A stretch of DNA of 64,000 nucleotides, from contig CM025852.1 in the NCBI GenBank assembly GCA_003952965.2, positions 22,662,280 through 22,726,279 of the forward strand. The letters run 5' to 3'. The notes beneath the pieces are model-generated. The model searched no databases. It worked only from the letters and a program-made list of their open reading frames with translations, and was not told the DNA's origin. Position 1 is the stretch's first letter. Each line of letters begins with the position of its first letter. Below, one piece after another: positions 37,350-50,620 of this stretch. Source of the stretch: Morella rubra. Its lineage: Eukaryota; Streptophyta; Magnoliopsida; Fagales; Myricaceae. The position numbers and the translations under genes were made by a program.

Positions 37350-38213
37350 ATGGTTGGTTTCACTTTTGCACAGGCAGTCATCCTTGTCCTGACAACTTCC
37401 GTGTTGGCAGTTAGTATGGCCAACAAAGACTGGCAGTTTGGCCCTAACAACAATTGGCCTTACAAAGGCGGCCCTCATCGCCCAAAGTATAGCTACCATC
37501 AACCCAAATATACTCATGAAAGCCCCAGGAAGATCGCTGTTGGGGGTTCGGAGAACTGGCACTTCAACTTTACCTACAGTGACTGGGCTGTCAAAAGTGG
37601 CCCCTTCTACATAAATGATACTTTAGGTGAGTTTCACAGTCCCCTGTTTATCGACTTTGTGAATGTCTCGTCTCGTTTTGTTGCTAAAGCTTGATGTTAC
37701 TCGAGCCTCCGGCTCAAGAACTTGCATATATATAGCATATACATGATACACAGTCACAAATCTCAGATGATATCTCTGCTGTATATGCAGCCAAATGGCC
37801 CAGAAAACTATGCATGATCGAGCTAGGCTCCTACTGTCTAGTTATAACTTGCTATATCTAAAGTGATATTGCATCAACCCGTTATTGTTGAACTCTACGA
37901 GAAACATATATATAATATTTTTTTATCTGATGACAATATGTTGGCTGCAGTTTTCAAGTATGCTCCGCCTGGACCGCCTCCATCTCCATCCCACAGTGTA
38001 TACTTGCTACCAGACCTTCGGAGCTTCTTGAAGTGCGATTTCAGCAAAGCGACGATGGTAGCCAATGTGACGCAAGGAGGTGGGGAGGGTTTCGAGTTCG
38101 TGCTGGAAGACTGGAAGCCTCACTACTTTGCTTGCGGCGAGCACAATGGCATTCATTGCTCTCAAGGACAGATGAAGTTCATTGTGGTGCCACTCCTCCG
38201 CTGGTATAGATAA
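37350..38213 (+). CDS. Phytocyanin-like secreted cupredoxin
   Basis: Two exons, 37350-37626 and 37951-38213, join TTA-G/TT-TTC and give 179 residues. Residues 1-23 (MVGFTFAQAVILVLTTSVLA) are a signal peptide. A ~50-residue basic, Pro/His/Tyr-rich stretch follows, then a plastocyanin-like domain: WHFNFTYSDWAVKSGPFYI, FKYAPPGPPPSPSHSVYLLP, GGGEGFEFVLEDW and PHYFACGEHNGIHCSQGQMK. Candidate copper ligands are H107, C154, H161 (or H157) and M167, with C121 and C162 as a possible disulfide. Plant phytocyanins act in the apoplast as small electron carriers or cell-wall signalling proteins. The Cys-to-His gap is longer than the usual CxxxGH of stellacyanins and uclacyanins, matching a plant subfamily I recognise only by sequence. 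It ends without a GPI-type hydrophobic tail. Confidence 0.85.
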
Positions 38214-39880
38214 TCAATAGAGAACGTGCCACGGGAAATTACTTGCAGCTGGCCGGTTGCTACTCTCGCTTTAATTTCATGTTTGCCGTGTTGAGTCAAA
38301 TAACGAAAGTTTTATCTTCTTTCCCCCTTTTTCTTTTTCTTTCTCCTTAAAACAGTGTGACAAGTTCTGAATAAGTGGATCAGTACTGAATCTACTGATC
38401 ACTTTGTATTGATGTTCTACTCCTGAGATGCTGTAGTTCCAGCATCCAGCTTGTTGTTCCTTATCATTATTGATTTATATACACTGAAATGCATGCAAGT
38501 TGTTTGAAATTGGAGATATCCTTTAATTTATTTCATAGCACGCAATGATCGGCTTGAAGCGAATTCTTTAATTCATCTTGATCGAGTAGTCATGCACATA
38601 CTATATGCAGGCTTGTAGGCTGTAGCTCTTCTCCAAGTTCTGATCTCGAACCGTATTTCAAACCTCTCTCTAGCTTTGACTTTGTTTTCGTCTGTTTCCC
38701 TACTTTCGATCAGCAAAACCCAAAGCAACTGGTTCGATACTGTCAAGCAAGGTGGCCGGTTTGTTGGGTTTATACGATACTGTGTCCGATCAGCAACAGT
38801 CCCTGTATCTCTTTTCTAGCTACCCTTGTGTTTTTAGTGGGCAGCGATGGATCAATTTAAGAACAAAGACCCATTAATCAATTATCTCCATGGAGACTCT
38901 GGCTATTAGTATTCTTTGACGTCTATTATTAACTAGCTAAATATGGTTTTGGATGTATTTTTCTGAAACAGTGAACTGTTTTTGTCATTTCCAAATAACT
39001 GAATACACCGAATTGAAAAAGTTCAAATGTTTATTAATTCAAAATTCTCTTTTGAACATGACATAAGAGCCAGCTAGCACTGGCAAGAAAACTACGAGCG
39101 TTCCCGGAACAGAAGATAAAAAAAAAAAAAGGTTATAGAACTTATGAACACACGCTTTTGGAAAACGCTAGAGCTAGTCGTTTGCTGTCCAGTGCAGATT
39201 TTCCTAAGACTTTTTTTGGGTTTTTTTTTTTTTTTTTCTGTTTGTTTATTGTCTTTGGGCTACTTTTTTATATAGAATTTACTGGCTTTATACTTCGGGT
39301 GGCTTTGTGCTCTAAGTGTTTTGTGCGTTGTCTAAGGCCCAGAAAAGATTAAAATCCACTGGAAACTGGAGAGTGGAAAGGCAAGGACAGTTCGCAGGTT
39401 ACACAAATAAGGACGGGAAAAGAGAAAGAAAGAAAAAAAAAAAGAAGTTGTTTTTATAGTATATTTTTAAGAATAGGAAGCATTTCTTTACCAAATTTTT
39501 TTCGATTCAAAATTTTTACTACACTAAATATATTTTATAAATTTTAATAAATTTTATATTTTTCACATAAATATTTAAAATTTTTTTACAAATTCTAATA
39601 AATTTTAATATTTAAAATATTTCTAAAATTTTCATAACGCCGTAAACAAACGCCTCGTGGCTGTTTAAAGTAATTTCGTACAGACTTCAGCACGTGATTA
39701 GACACCCTCAAAAGAACTATAGTGGCGGGTATTTAGGTAAAAGAACACCGAACTCAGCGTAGTGCCTCCAAAAACCCAATTGCTGTCACCCACAGTAGTG
39801 TCTTCGGGGTTCCTACTGGGCGTGAAAACCAGCACCGGAGAACAGAAGGCACATAATCCAAGCGCCACTTCTCCGCTCCA
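38214..39880. other. Spacer between cupredoxin and DCN1-like genes
   Basis: The cupredoxin 3' UTR occupies the first few hundred bases. AT-rich sequence at ~39440-39656 ends ataacgccgtaaacaaacgcc, which inverted resembles the right end of the Tourist-like family; this is a weak candidate for another decayed copy. The part after ~39700 is the DCN1-like promoter. Confidence 0.35.
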
Positions 39881-39884
39881 AAGC

Positions 39885-39918
<34 letters not shown>

Positions 39919-40031
39919 AAAAAACAGACACTCTTAATTGTCTCTCTCTACTGCTTCTTTGTCGTACCGGAAAGATATCAATCTTCTTCGTCTCTCCCTC
40001 AATTAGGGTTTTATCCGCGACACCTTTGAAG

Positions 40032-43000
40032 ATGGTCAGATATTTAGCTTTTTTGTTTTTGTGATTTGGAATATTTGGTCCAAATTTTTGGGAATTAGTT
40101 TTTATTTTTTATGTGGTTCTTGTTTGTTTTGTTTCAAATGTTTTTTGGTGTGATTTTTTAAACGGAGACGTTTCTGGTTCTGTGAATTCAAATGGTTACT
40201 TTCCGTGTTTTACCGTGCAAGCTTCTTGATTTAGCGATTGTCTTTTGGCTTAGTTTGGTTTGATTCCTCTGCGGGAGCGTATGTTTGGTTGCTGAGAGAA
40301 CTGAGGGAAAGAAGAAGAAGAAGAAAACTCTAGTTTGATAAAACTTTAACCCGTCATGTCATGTAATTGTGAGGCTTGATTAAGTTGGAAGTTCAGGTTT
40401 CGAGGGGCAAAGTCCCATCTTATATCAGATTAAAAGATAGAATATAAAAGCCAACAAAAAACTTAATATTTCTCAACAATTGTTTCGTACGAATTCTTGT
40501 TTTCAAATTACTAGTAGAGGTAATGTTAAGGGACGGAATTTGCATATGGAGACCGAAAGCCACAACGAACAAAATGCTGCATTCTGCAAATTCTTTAGAG
40601 TGCCAACTTTAGACAAAGCACAATATAACAAAATAGTCATCAATCATACTTCCGTTCATGCGTCCAGGCAGGGTTCTGTGTAGGTTTAAGGAAGAGGTAT
40701 AATATAAGGTGATAATCGTAAGAACATCTAACAAGAAATGAATTTCGACACTTGCTTATCCACGTAGTATAAATCCAAGCTGTTATACAGATTGCTTTAT
40801 ATCTCATTCACCTTCAATTTAGTAACCACTCAAGTTGCCATGTATACCCTGAGTTATCTGCTTTAGTTATTTTTAACCTCCGTTCCATTCTTTATTTACC
40901 TCAATGTCAGAATGAGTGTTGGTAGTGGGATCTTTATGCACGTATTCAAGCCATAATATGTATGCATCCTATTGTTTGTTCTTTGTTGACAGCACAAATT
41001 GGGTAGGGGTCATCGAGACAAACTTCAGCAATTTATTACAATCACTGGCGCAAGGTAAATCCCTTATTTTGTGGGTTTTTTTTGGGTCTTTTTAAGAGTC
41101 CCATACTTTACTCTAGCAAAGAATGACCTTTGTTGGTGTTGGTTAGTGACTTAGTGTATCATATATTTTGCTGAAGCTATCAACTAATTTGTTTTTAACT
41201 TAAAAGTGTGACACAGAAATTTAATGGTCTCAGCTTTATGCTATTAATAACATTTTATCATGGACATATAATGATTATAAATTACAGAACGTTAGTTCTG
41301 ATTATGTCCGCATTCATGTGAAATGAATGCATGAAGGCTGACATAATTCACCTGCACAATTTACGAGTCTAACCATAAGCGTGCTAAAATTTGACTTATT
41401 TTGATTTGTGGAGAAGGATGAACCACAAGCTATCAATTTTTGGAGGTTCCACTGCAACTAAGTACCTGTCATGAAATTTGGGCCTTTGAATTGTCATATT
41501 GAATGTTTCTTAGTTGAGAATCTGAGATTTTTCTCTCTTTATTTCTTTAAGCTTTAGTCGTTCTAATATCGATATCTTCTGTTTGATTGGCTTGAGGTCC
41601 TCTGACCATCTGTTGAATAGCCTCAGTAATTGTGCGGACTCCTATATATATGAGCCTACTGAGTAGGTGAAGCTTGAAGTGTCAATAGAAATGCCAAATT
41701 TTATTTGACTGTATGTGTGCGAATTCAGATATGTTGTGCCCCTGCATCCTGAGGCAGCTTGGGTTGCCTTGCTGCTAGGCCCTGGATTTTTCTTCTCTTA
41801 ATCCTGCTACGGTTGGCATTTACCCATTTGTGCAGTGTGTTTACCTGCAATGTGATGTACTTTTGTGACGCAATTAGCTTTTGACCCAGGAAAGCTTGAT
41901 TGTCTTGGTTGCTTTCGCATTGTTAACTTAAAGTTGAGATTCTTTGTTAACTTTGTTTAAAGGCTACATGAAGTGCAATATATATTTCAGATTATGGCTG
42001 ATTTTACTTTCATTTGGCATTATGAGCAACAATCCTTTCGATATAAGAATCAAGTGTTTTTATTCAAATGCTTTGCTTGAGATAATGCTTTAGGGCTTCA
42101 GTGTGTGCGTGCAAGTGTGTTTCAGTTTTTGGGTATGTGTGAGCGATAGATAGACAGAGATAGAAAGGTTGTAGCTTTGTTCTAGTACGATTTGAAGTTG
42201 ATGTTTTTGGTGATATTAGTATCTTACATCTGAATCCAATTGCAGTGAGAAAGCTGCCCTCCAGACCCTTAAGGCCAGTGATTGGCATCTTGAAGGAGCA
42301 TTCGATGTATTCTACAGCCAGCCCCAGATTAAAACCTATACTGACTCTAGACATCTGGAGGAGCTCTTCAATAGATACAAAGGCAAGCTTTACTAACACG
42401 CTTACTATTGTTGCCCAATCTAGCACCTCATTGCATGTTCCTTCCTTGGAATTGGGAGATAAAAAAAAAAAAAAAAAATTTAAAAAGACAGATTGAAATT
42501 GCTTGTTGTTGATATTAGTGCTTGTCAGTTGACTTCTACAGAGTTTTGGCATTTTCTGTTTCCTTTTTAGTAAGCAAGAGCTCATGACTTGTTTAGTTTG
42601 CAAACTTTAATATATTGCTTTTCAATGTGAGCTGGTCTCTGCAATGTTGGTTCAATGTTGGACCTTGTGAGCATTCAGCGGCGGACATGGCTTTTGTTAC
42701 TTAAGGTCAGAAATACCTCGACTAAAATTTTGTTTCTAATATGTTTTGCAGATCCTTATAGTGATATGATACTGGTTGATGGTATTACTCTTCTTTGCAA
42801 TGACCTTCAGGTAGGTTTTTGATTGCCAGTTTGTTACCGCTGCTTAACAACTTTAAGGTTTTTGCAATTTGGTATTTATAATGACTACCTTTGATTTCTC
42901 ATACACTATTGTACAGTAAGGGTTATCACTCCCCTCCCACCCCGTGTATTCTTAGATAACGGTTTAAATTATTCTACAGGAAGCTTAAATAAATTGCTTG

Positions 43001-46000
43001 TCACAGGTTGAGTAACATTTAAGCACTTGTTTTTTGGCAGGTGGATCCACAAGATATAGTTATGGTATGTAGAAGACTTCAAAGCTACTTTACAATGTGT
43101 GGCATACCTAAATATCTGATTGTTGTGGTGAAATTATCCTTAAAGCTAGATTAGAATTTCAGTTCTATAAAATCTGAGCTTTAGTTAGAAAAAAGTTCAG
43201 TCTGATTTCTGCATTCATTGGAATTTTTTTAAATCTGGTAGAAACAGAAAAGTTATAGTTTTATTCTGCCAAAAAAAAAAAAAAAAAAAAAAGGAAAAAG
43301 GGACCCTAAGTAGAAAGAGTTCGTTCATGGGCAGATGGCGTATTAGATTATTTTGAGTTTGTTGTGTCCCTTCTTTGTTTGACGTTTGACTTAGCAGATA
43401 ATGGTATTTCTTCCTCTCTCTCCCCGAGTGTTTGCTGTGATTTGAGTTAATGGATGTTGGTCAGATGCTAATTTATGTAGTTCTAATTTTCACATTTCTC
43501 AAGTGAGACAAAAATTGGATTATACCAGTTATCATGGATGTACAGTTTTGAAGATGTTAATTCTCAAATTTAAGGTGCAGTTTTTACTTAATCAAAGGAG
43601 AAAAATTGGATTGTGTTTGTTATTCTTGAATGCATTTTATGGTTTCTAGCCGTATATTTGATGCGTCTTGATGACATGTTGTCAACTCGATAATGAGTTA
43701 GGACTTGGCTATTTCTAAGAACATGGGTTGCTGCTGTTATTGCAGTTAGTTGTTTCATGGCACATGAAGGCTGCCACTATGTGTGAATTTTCCAAACAGG
43801 AGTTTCTAGGTGGTCTTCAAGCACTAGGGTGAGTATGTAATTGCTTATGTTTTTCCAAACTCTCTTAGATATCAAATGATATGGATTGGCAGTTTTGAAC
43901 TATCGTGAAAATAATGATGGAGGCTATACATTCTGATGGCAGGATAGATTCTTTGGATAAGTTCCGTGAAAGGATAGCATTCATGCGCTCTGAGCTGAAA
44001 GATGATCGTATGTTCAATGGGTCTTGATGTTTGGTATTTATTCAATTTGATATTGTACTATCCTGTTCCAAGTGTCTTTCTTGGGGAAGATGCTCTGGAA
44101 ATTGATATATATAAAAGAGAAGTCAAAGATGTTGGTTTGGTTTGCATTTTCTGAGTCAGACCAACAACGACTGTGCTTTTGTTGCTGAAGTGATATTTTA
44201 TGCTTGTAATTGTCCAGAGAAGTTCCGGGAGATATATAACTTTGCATTTGGCTGGGCAAAAGAAAAGGTACGTTTTTCTCTGCCTGAGTGCTTTGTTTTG
44301 TATATAATCCCCACTGATGACCTATGAATATATATTGAACTGAAGCAATGAGAATCTTTTGATGATTTTCAGCTTTCACTTTTGTCGCATTCTTTATGAA
44401 AAGGAAACACTGGCTTGATGATTAAGCTAAATGACTGAATCTTTGATGGATGTGTTCTTCTTCTGCCTTGTATCATGCTTAGAACAATGGTGTATTTATC
44501 ATTAAAATGTTTGTATGATTCTATGAGTTTGATTGATCCTTAAAATGTTTTTCTGAAAAAGAAAGGACAATGGTTTTTCCCTGTTAACAGTTATTTACTC
44601 ATTTGAACACATTGGTATTTATCCTTAAGCTTCTGGAAAAGATCTGTGCTAAAGTTATGTACTCTACATTGTATGATGCTATGAAATTTACTTCTGTACA
44701 GATTTTAGTCTTTCTGTGTCATTGTCCCATATTATGTTTACCTCAAGTTCCTCTGTGGTATGGGCTGATTGGGCGTTGTATATTTTCAGGGTCAGAAATC
44801 TCTAGCATTGGATACAGCTATTGGAATGTGGCAATTACTTTTTGCTGAAAAGCAGTGGCCGTTAGTTGATCACTGGTGCCAGTTCTTACAGGTAGCTTAC
44901 CATCGATATTGTAGTCTATTTTTAGCTAAATCTTTAGTTACACTGATTGCTGAAAATCTTTTGGGTAGGAATGAGCAATGAATTCTTGTGATCTATTGTG
45001 AAAAGAACCGTGTAGCCAGGAATGAGTAGTTCAGAATAACGCATTGTTAAGTCGAGCTCTGTCGGAAACGGGTTAATGTGCAGACTAAGCATACAGTTTA
45101 ATTTGTCAAAAGGTGCCTCTGTGTATCAATTTTCAACTCGGAATTTATACATGGATGGGCATCTATGCAATTTTTCATTTCTTTGACTTTTGTTCTTTTA
45201 TTCTTTATTCTTTTACTCCTCCCCCCAAAGGATTCAGTTGTTGTTGTAACCACCCACCTGTCTCCTCGGTGCTCCCAAATCAACAGTTTTCTCCTTAATG
45301 AACATGCAAGCAGACATTTTTATCTATATTTAAGCAATGTGGAATCTCTCTCCCGCCCTAATTTGCATATGCATCTACGAGATTTCTGGAACCTTAGTTT
45401 GTTTGTTATTTCCTCTTTGCTTTCACTCCTGGTTGTTTCCCTGACTTTGTTTTCAGATTTGAACTCCAAATTTAGAGTGTTATGCTTGTTTTCAAGAAAA
45501 CACTGTACCATGTGTGAATGAAATAGACATGGGGGATGTTCATTTCGGTAAAATTTTAAGAATTTTAAGTATGGTGTGAATATTTAGGTGATATTGGAGT
45601 TTTATTGGTATTTGTGTAGAAGTTGTTGAGTTGTATTGATGTTTGTAAAAAAAGTAATGTTGAGTTGTATTGGTATTTATGTAGAAGTAATGTTGGGATT
45701 GTAATCTTAGAGGGTTGGATTCAAATTCTAAAAATTTCACCCAAATGAACATGCCCATGGTCTAATAAAATTTTAAGTTTCTTGGGGACAATTACTGATC
45801 AATGAAATATTTGATAATGCTGAACAAAGAACACAGCTAGGATGGAGAGGACTGCCAGTTGCAGAAACATGGTAAAGGTTAAGATCTAAAAAGGAAATTC
45901 TAAAATCAGAAGAATAAAATGTTATGTGCTCATAAAAATCATCACATAGAATGTGGTCTATCCATAATCTTAAAATCAAATATTGGGATATCTGTCATGA

Positions 46001-47639
46001 AGTTATAGCATATGGAAGAGATCAGTGGCCGTGAGATAAATTACTAGGTCATTGGTATGCCCATGCACAACTTTGGCCAAACTGTAAGCAAATTCTTTAC
46101 ATTTCCCGATGGCCAACACTTGATGAGAGAGATACTGAAGAGGAAGCCTTTTTGTTTCAATCTGTTCCCTACTTCGCTGGATTGTTCATGTCTTTTATTA
46201 TTGTTGTTATTATTGTAGCTATTTTTGCCTGGAGATGTCTGTAGGACCATGTGTACAAATTTTGTCTTACTGAATTGTCCTTGCTGATTGAATTAATATT
46301 ATGAACACCATGAGCTTGCTTCTGCTCTCTTTTATGACCGGATCACCTAATTAGTTTTTCCTTTGATTTTTGTTTTCTGTCTTGCCATTGCTGACTCAGG
46401 CTCGGCATAATAAAGCAATATCTAGGGATACGTGGTCTCAACTTTTGGAGTTTGCAAGGGTAAGATATTGGTGATTAGAAAACGGGCTCATTCTCTTGGG
46501 ATGGAATGTATGTTTTGAGATACACCTGCGCATGCCATTGGTACCCTTTCAACTGCTTTCTGTCTGCTCATATACACATGATTACTACGATAAAGCATGT
46601 TCATGTAATGTGTGTGCTAAATCATCCTTCTGTTTTTAGTAGCTTTCTTAGCTTGGGCAGCAAGATAAGTATATGCTTAAAGATGTGGAAACAAGAGTGA
46701 GAATCCTAGCTTTATTTTTGGTTGTTCTTTTTCACTATTTTTTCCCCCTGAGCTTTCCTTTTGTTTCCTTTGCTCTTAAATTTTTTTTGCCCCACTGAGT
46801 GCCATCCTGGTTCTTTCCTTCCATACGTGCTTTATACTAGGATCATGAACAAAAGCTGAAATCATTTATACATCTCATACCCAATTTCTTTCTTAGTTCT
46901 GTGTAGTCATAAGCAATTTATATTAATCAACCTTTTCTGTCAAAGAGATATATGAGGTATGCAGTGGCTAAGCAAGTGGAGTTGGGGTAGGCCGCATCCT
47001 TACCAAAATATGCCCCCTCGCCGCCCACCAGAAAGGAAAGAGAGAGAGAGAGAAGAGAAGGAAATTGAAAATCTGAGTCTCATACATGTTCCCTCAATCC
47101 CCCAGGCCAAAAAAAAAAAAAGAAAAAAAAACCAAGTACAAATTTTGGTCTGCCAGTGTACATAAATTCATGCAGAAGAGAACAAGGTCACAAATTATTT
47201 CCTAATCGATTTTTATCTTGTTAGAAGTCTACTAAATAATCCCTTGAATTTTAAAGTCAATCCTCATGTGGAGGAAGATGGTTGATATATCACTTTGGCT
47301 TTAGCTTGAAAGGGAATTTCAAAACGTATAAACTATTATGATAGTCATAGAGATTAGAGGGAGCGTTCTTTTGGATCTTTATTACATCTCTAATAAGGAA
47401 AGGAAAGAAACAGGAATAGTGTTTTTGAGCAGTATGCACACTGAGATGGCTTGGTGGACTTGATGTCGGTCTCAGCACTAATTTATGTCCTGCTTTGTAT
47501 GCAGACAGTGGACCCAACATTATCAAACTATGATGCTGAAGGCGCTTGGCCCTATCTTATTGATGAATTTGTTGAGTACTTGATTGAGAATGGCATTATC
47601 CAAAGTGATCAGTCGGATGACTTGAGCCAAAAACTATGA
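40032..47639 (+). CDS. DCN1-like protein (cullin neddylation co-E3)
   Basis: Eleven exons (40032-40034, 40993-41054, 42246-42382, 42752-42810, 43041-43064, 43746-43828, 43943-44007, 44218-44267, 44790-44891, 46400-46459, 47505-47639) splice in frame to 259 residues, the family's usual length. DCN1 proteins bind Nedd8-charged Ubc12 and cullins and speed neddylation, which activates cullin-RING ubiquitin ligases. Residues 1-45 form a UBA-like domain ([36 protein letters not shown]); the potentiating neddylation domain follows ([56 protein letters not shown], and the hallmark [19 protein letters not shown]). Exon 1 contributes only the ATG, and intron 3 starts with GC. A GA run (39887-39910) and a TTAGGGTTTT telobox-like motif near 40001 precede the ATG. 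It is probably expressed broadly. Confidence 0.9.
45532..45756. mobile_element. Tourist-like MITE in DCN1-like intron 9
   Basis: 225 bp. The ends GGGGATGTTCATTTCGGT and, inverted from the right, GGGCATGTTCATTTGGGT match over ~30 bp including the following AAATTTT-AGAATTT. ATG lies directly on both sides (45529-45531 and 45757-45759) as a 3-bp duplication. It is the best-preserved member of the family in this window. The interior repeats a ttgagttgtattg-tgttt motif. It lies in the intron between exons 9 and 10. Confidence 0.8.
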
Positions 47640-48439
47640 TGGGTTGCTGGAGGGGTGGTTTAGTGGTGCTTCATCATCTTTATCTAGTGTCTCGTACAAG
47701 ACGACGTGTGGCTGGAGTTTGGTTTATTTGAAAAATAAGACTCTTGAAAAGATGAAAGAAATGAGTTCTGATTCAAACCTCTGTTTTCTTCTGGACACGG
47801 TTTTTAATTTTATTTTGTTTGGAGAAATTTTTTCTTTTTATAACCAACTTGTATTCTGCCATTTGAAATGTCTATTGATGAGTCCAAAAAATATGTACTC
47901 GCAGTGTTGTGAAAACTATTTAATGGAATGGTCAAACACAGTTTAGATTGCACAATGTATATCCTGCTGCGAAGTCTATAGATGGCGTGTGGCCTTAGCC
48001 TACAGGTAAGCAAGGGTTTATTTTTTGGTAAGTGGTGAGCAAGATTCACAATGCCAAGTTTTAGTGGATATCTGAGTTTGAGAGCATTAGGCAGTAAATG
48101 TGATTTACTTTGCAAGCAATTTGGGTAGGTAGCGTTATAATGAGAATTCTAACACCTAATTCAATGGGTCATTGATTACCAGCTACACTCTTTTGTGAAG
48201 TAGTTGGGGTCTTCAATGGGAGCATGCATGTCATTTGTGACTAAAATAGGTGGTCATTCTCTAGCTTGCTCTTGTTGAATAGCCAGGGTCAAGTTCCAGC
48301 TAGAACACTAGTTGCGATAGGGATCAGATTATGGGTCCAGCCAGTGTTGAGAGTGCCTCTGGGTCTCTATTTTAATCCCCTGCCGAATCATCCAGGTTAC
48401 AAAAGAGCATCCAGCATACTCCGTAGCCTTATTATGAGA
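47640..48439. other. DCN1-like 3' UTR and following spacer
   Basis: The 3' UTR probably runs to about 47950. No gene recognised after it; the short frames lack family motifs. Confidence 0.35.
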
Positions 48440-50620
48440 AAAATACCCATATTGGTCATTTTAAATTCATTGCTCATTTAATTACATGACATACGCTCGC
48501 CAAAAATGAAGTAGGCTCCTCTTGACTACCACCTAACAAACTGTATTTGGTCTTGCTGTATATTTATTACAGATTTACACCAAGAGTTCCATTTATTACA
48601 TTTGCTGGCCTCTGTCGTGTCAAGTTTACAGTCTCAAATTCCATACTATAAAATGGTGGTAATTGTGTTACATGCTGATCGGTGACATCTTATGTCGACC
48701 TAGTTTCCCATCAAGAGAGACTGTTAGGCATGGAAAGAAGGTTCTTTGGCCTCGTGCTTCTGTTTTCCTTTTCTCGGCTCCTGGTATCTCTCTCTCTCTC
48801 TCTGTGGATTTCAATGTGTCCAAGTTTTCTGGAGAGCATCAAAGTTAGATTGTCTGTCCAAAAGCCATACCAGCTTCAAAGAGTATATCACATATAAACC
48901 TTGAAGCTGGTCGTTCTATCGTGGAATTCCTATATAGATGATCAGTCCCCCCCCCCCCCACAAAAAAAGAATATACACGCATACGCACATACATTTACGT
49001 ATAATTCAACAGTACTTATATTATTGGGTGGTAAGATAGTATCTGTTTTAATTTCTGGAATGATGTTTGGATCCACAGAGAAGATGGCGGTGCATGTTGG
49101 TGCCGTGATGTGCGAGTCGAAGAGCTCAACATTCTCCGGCTGTCTGCCTCTCTTACCAGGACTGCGAAGGGTCTGCATGAGTGAAAATTTCGAGACCGGT
49201 AAATGCAAAAGGTTCCCACCAAAATGCTATTGCAGTAAAAAATGTTGAGTGGCGTAAATGAAACTATATAATCCAAGGACCCTTTGTTTCTCTTGTTACT
49301 AGTTATGTTCTTCAAGTCACTTTTCACGAGCAAACAAATAGAATAAATTACTGAATTCTGATGTTGTTGCCTGTCATCACGTTCGCATCCCACTGCACCG
49401 TACTTAATGCTGGGGTCCACGCTTATATAAGATAGACTTGGAATAGAAGTAGACTTGGAGAGGAAGTTTACTTCTTTCTCACTCTAAGTTTAGAGTTTTT
49501 CTCTTAGGAGTTCTCTTTGTATCTTTTCCTATAAATATAAGCTTATGTTATAGGAGTAAATTGTACGTGAGTATTGGGCAGAGAGAGAAAAAGAAAAAGA
49601 GCGTGATGTAGCTATTGTATTAGGCGGGTAGAGTGATTTTCTTAAATGTTTTTTAATAAAATTACTCTGGAATGGACGTAGGTTGGATTGAGGGTCAAAC
49701 CACATAAATTCTTAGTATTTTTTCCTTTAATTTTCGTCCCGCTCTCCCTTCACTTGATCTGTTTGTTTTTTTTTTTTTCTTTTTGTAAACAAACGACGAA
49801 ATTCATTTCACAGTGGGAATTACAGAAATGCCGACGGATTCAAGCTTCTTCACAATTCTAATGGGAATTACTTGATCTCTCGCTAAACATAAAGGCCCAC
49901 TCTCTCTGCACAAACTTACACAATTCTAATGAGGTAAAGAAATGGTGCAGCGGAGATGGGTGAATGATTTGTAAGAAACTATTTTACAAAAACAGCACCG
50001 CGATTCCAAAGGTAGAAAATTAGAGCTTTTCATGGTCCAGAAAGAAGCGAGTCTACCCAATTCCAAGCTCATCTCCATCACAGTGTTGAGTGGGCTATTT
50101 GTACCATGTTTTTTCCTTCCACATCCATTATGGAACTTTTCTTCTCCTAGTCGGCTAGTCCTGATGTAGAAAATTATCAAGCTTTCCAATTTTGGGTGAG
50201 GGAAGGAGATGGTTTTCCTACAATATACTACTATGCAACAATGGATCTGCGAAATGCATATGTCGTTTTCAAGTCTATTGGATTAAGTTGAAGGCTGTGG
50301 TATTGACAGTGGTGTTTCAACTTGAGAACAATAGTGGGCAACACTCTCATATTAGCCCTCTACAAATTCAAAATCCCAAAATATAACAATTTAAAAAATG
50401 GGTTTGCTGAACACTCTCCCAATAGAGTTCGGCCTACAACTGGAAAATTGGTAGATGGAAATTAAAGAGTTTTATAGAGAAATTGTACGTATAAAGCAAA
50501 TCATATGCTTGTGGCATGAGCATTTTCAGTGAATAAGAAAGTGATGACTCCTGCATATATATTATTCATCAACCCTTGCATCGTTCCTAATCTATACAAG
50601 AAGGATAGGTCAAAACTAGT
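48440..50620. repeat. Defensin-locus duplication, left copy
   Basis: It shares long colinear sequence with 51275-54095. Anchors are ctcgccaaaaatga near 48495, the defensin signal-peptide exon, ccaaaatgctattgcagtaa near 49219, ggtccagaaagaagcgagtc near 50035 and gagaacaatagtgggcaaca near 50322. The two copies differ by several percent and by inserted sequence. Confidence 0.8.
48730..49248 (+). CDS. Defensin-like secreted peptide
   Basis: Two exons, 48730-48783 and 49081-49248, give 73 residues, the size usual for plant defensin precursors, with the intron just after the signal-peptide core as in that family. The N-terminus MERRFFGLVLLFSFSRLL is a signal peptide. The mature part resembles gamma-thionins: CESKSSTFSGC, then VCMSENFETGKCKRF and the end PKCYCSKKC, with most of the conserved cysteines visible. 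Such peptides are host defence proteins secreted to the wall, usually antifungal; some are reproductive or zinc-related. The acceptor was placed after cacagag at 49080 because it keeps frame. A degraded relative lies 3 kb to the right. Expression and folding cannot be judged from sequence. Confidence 0.65.
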
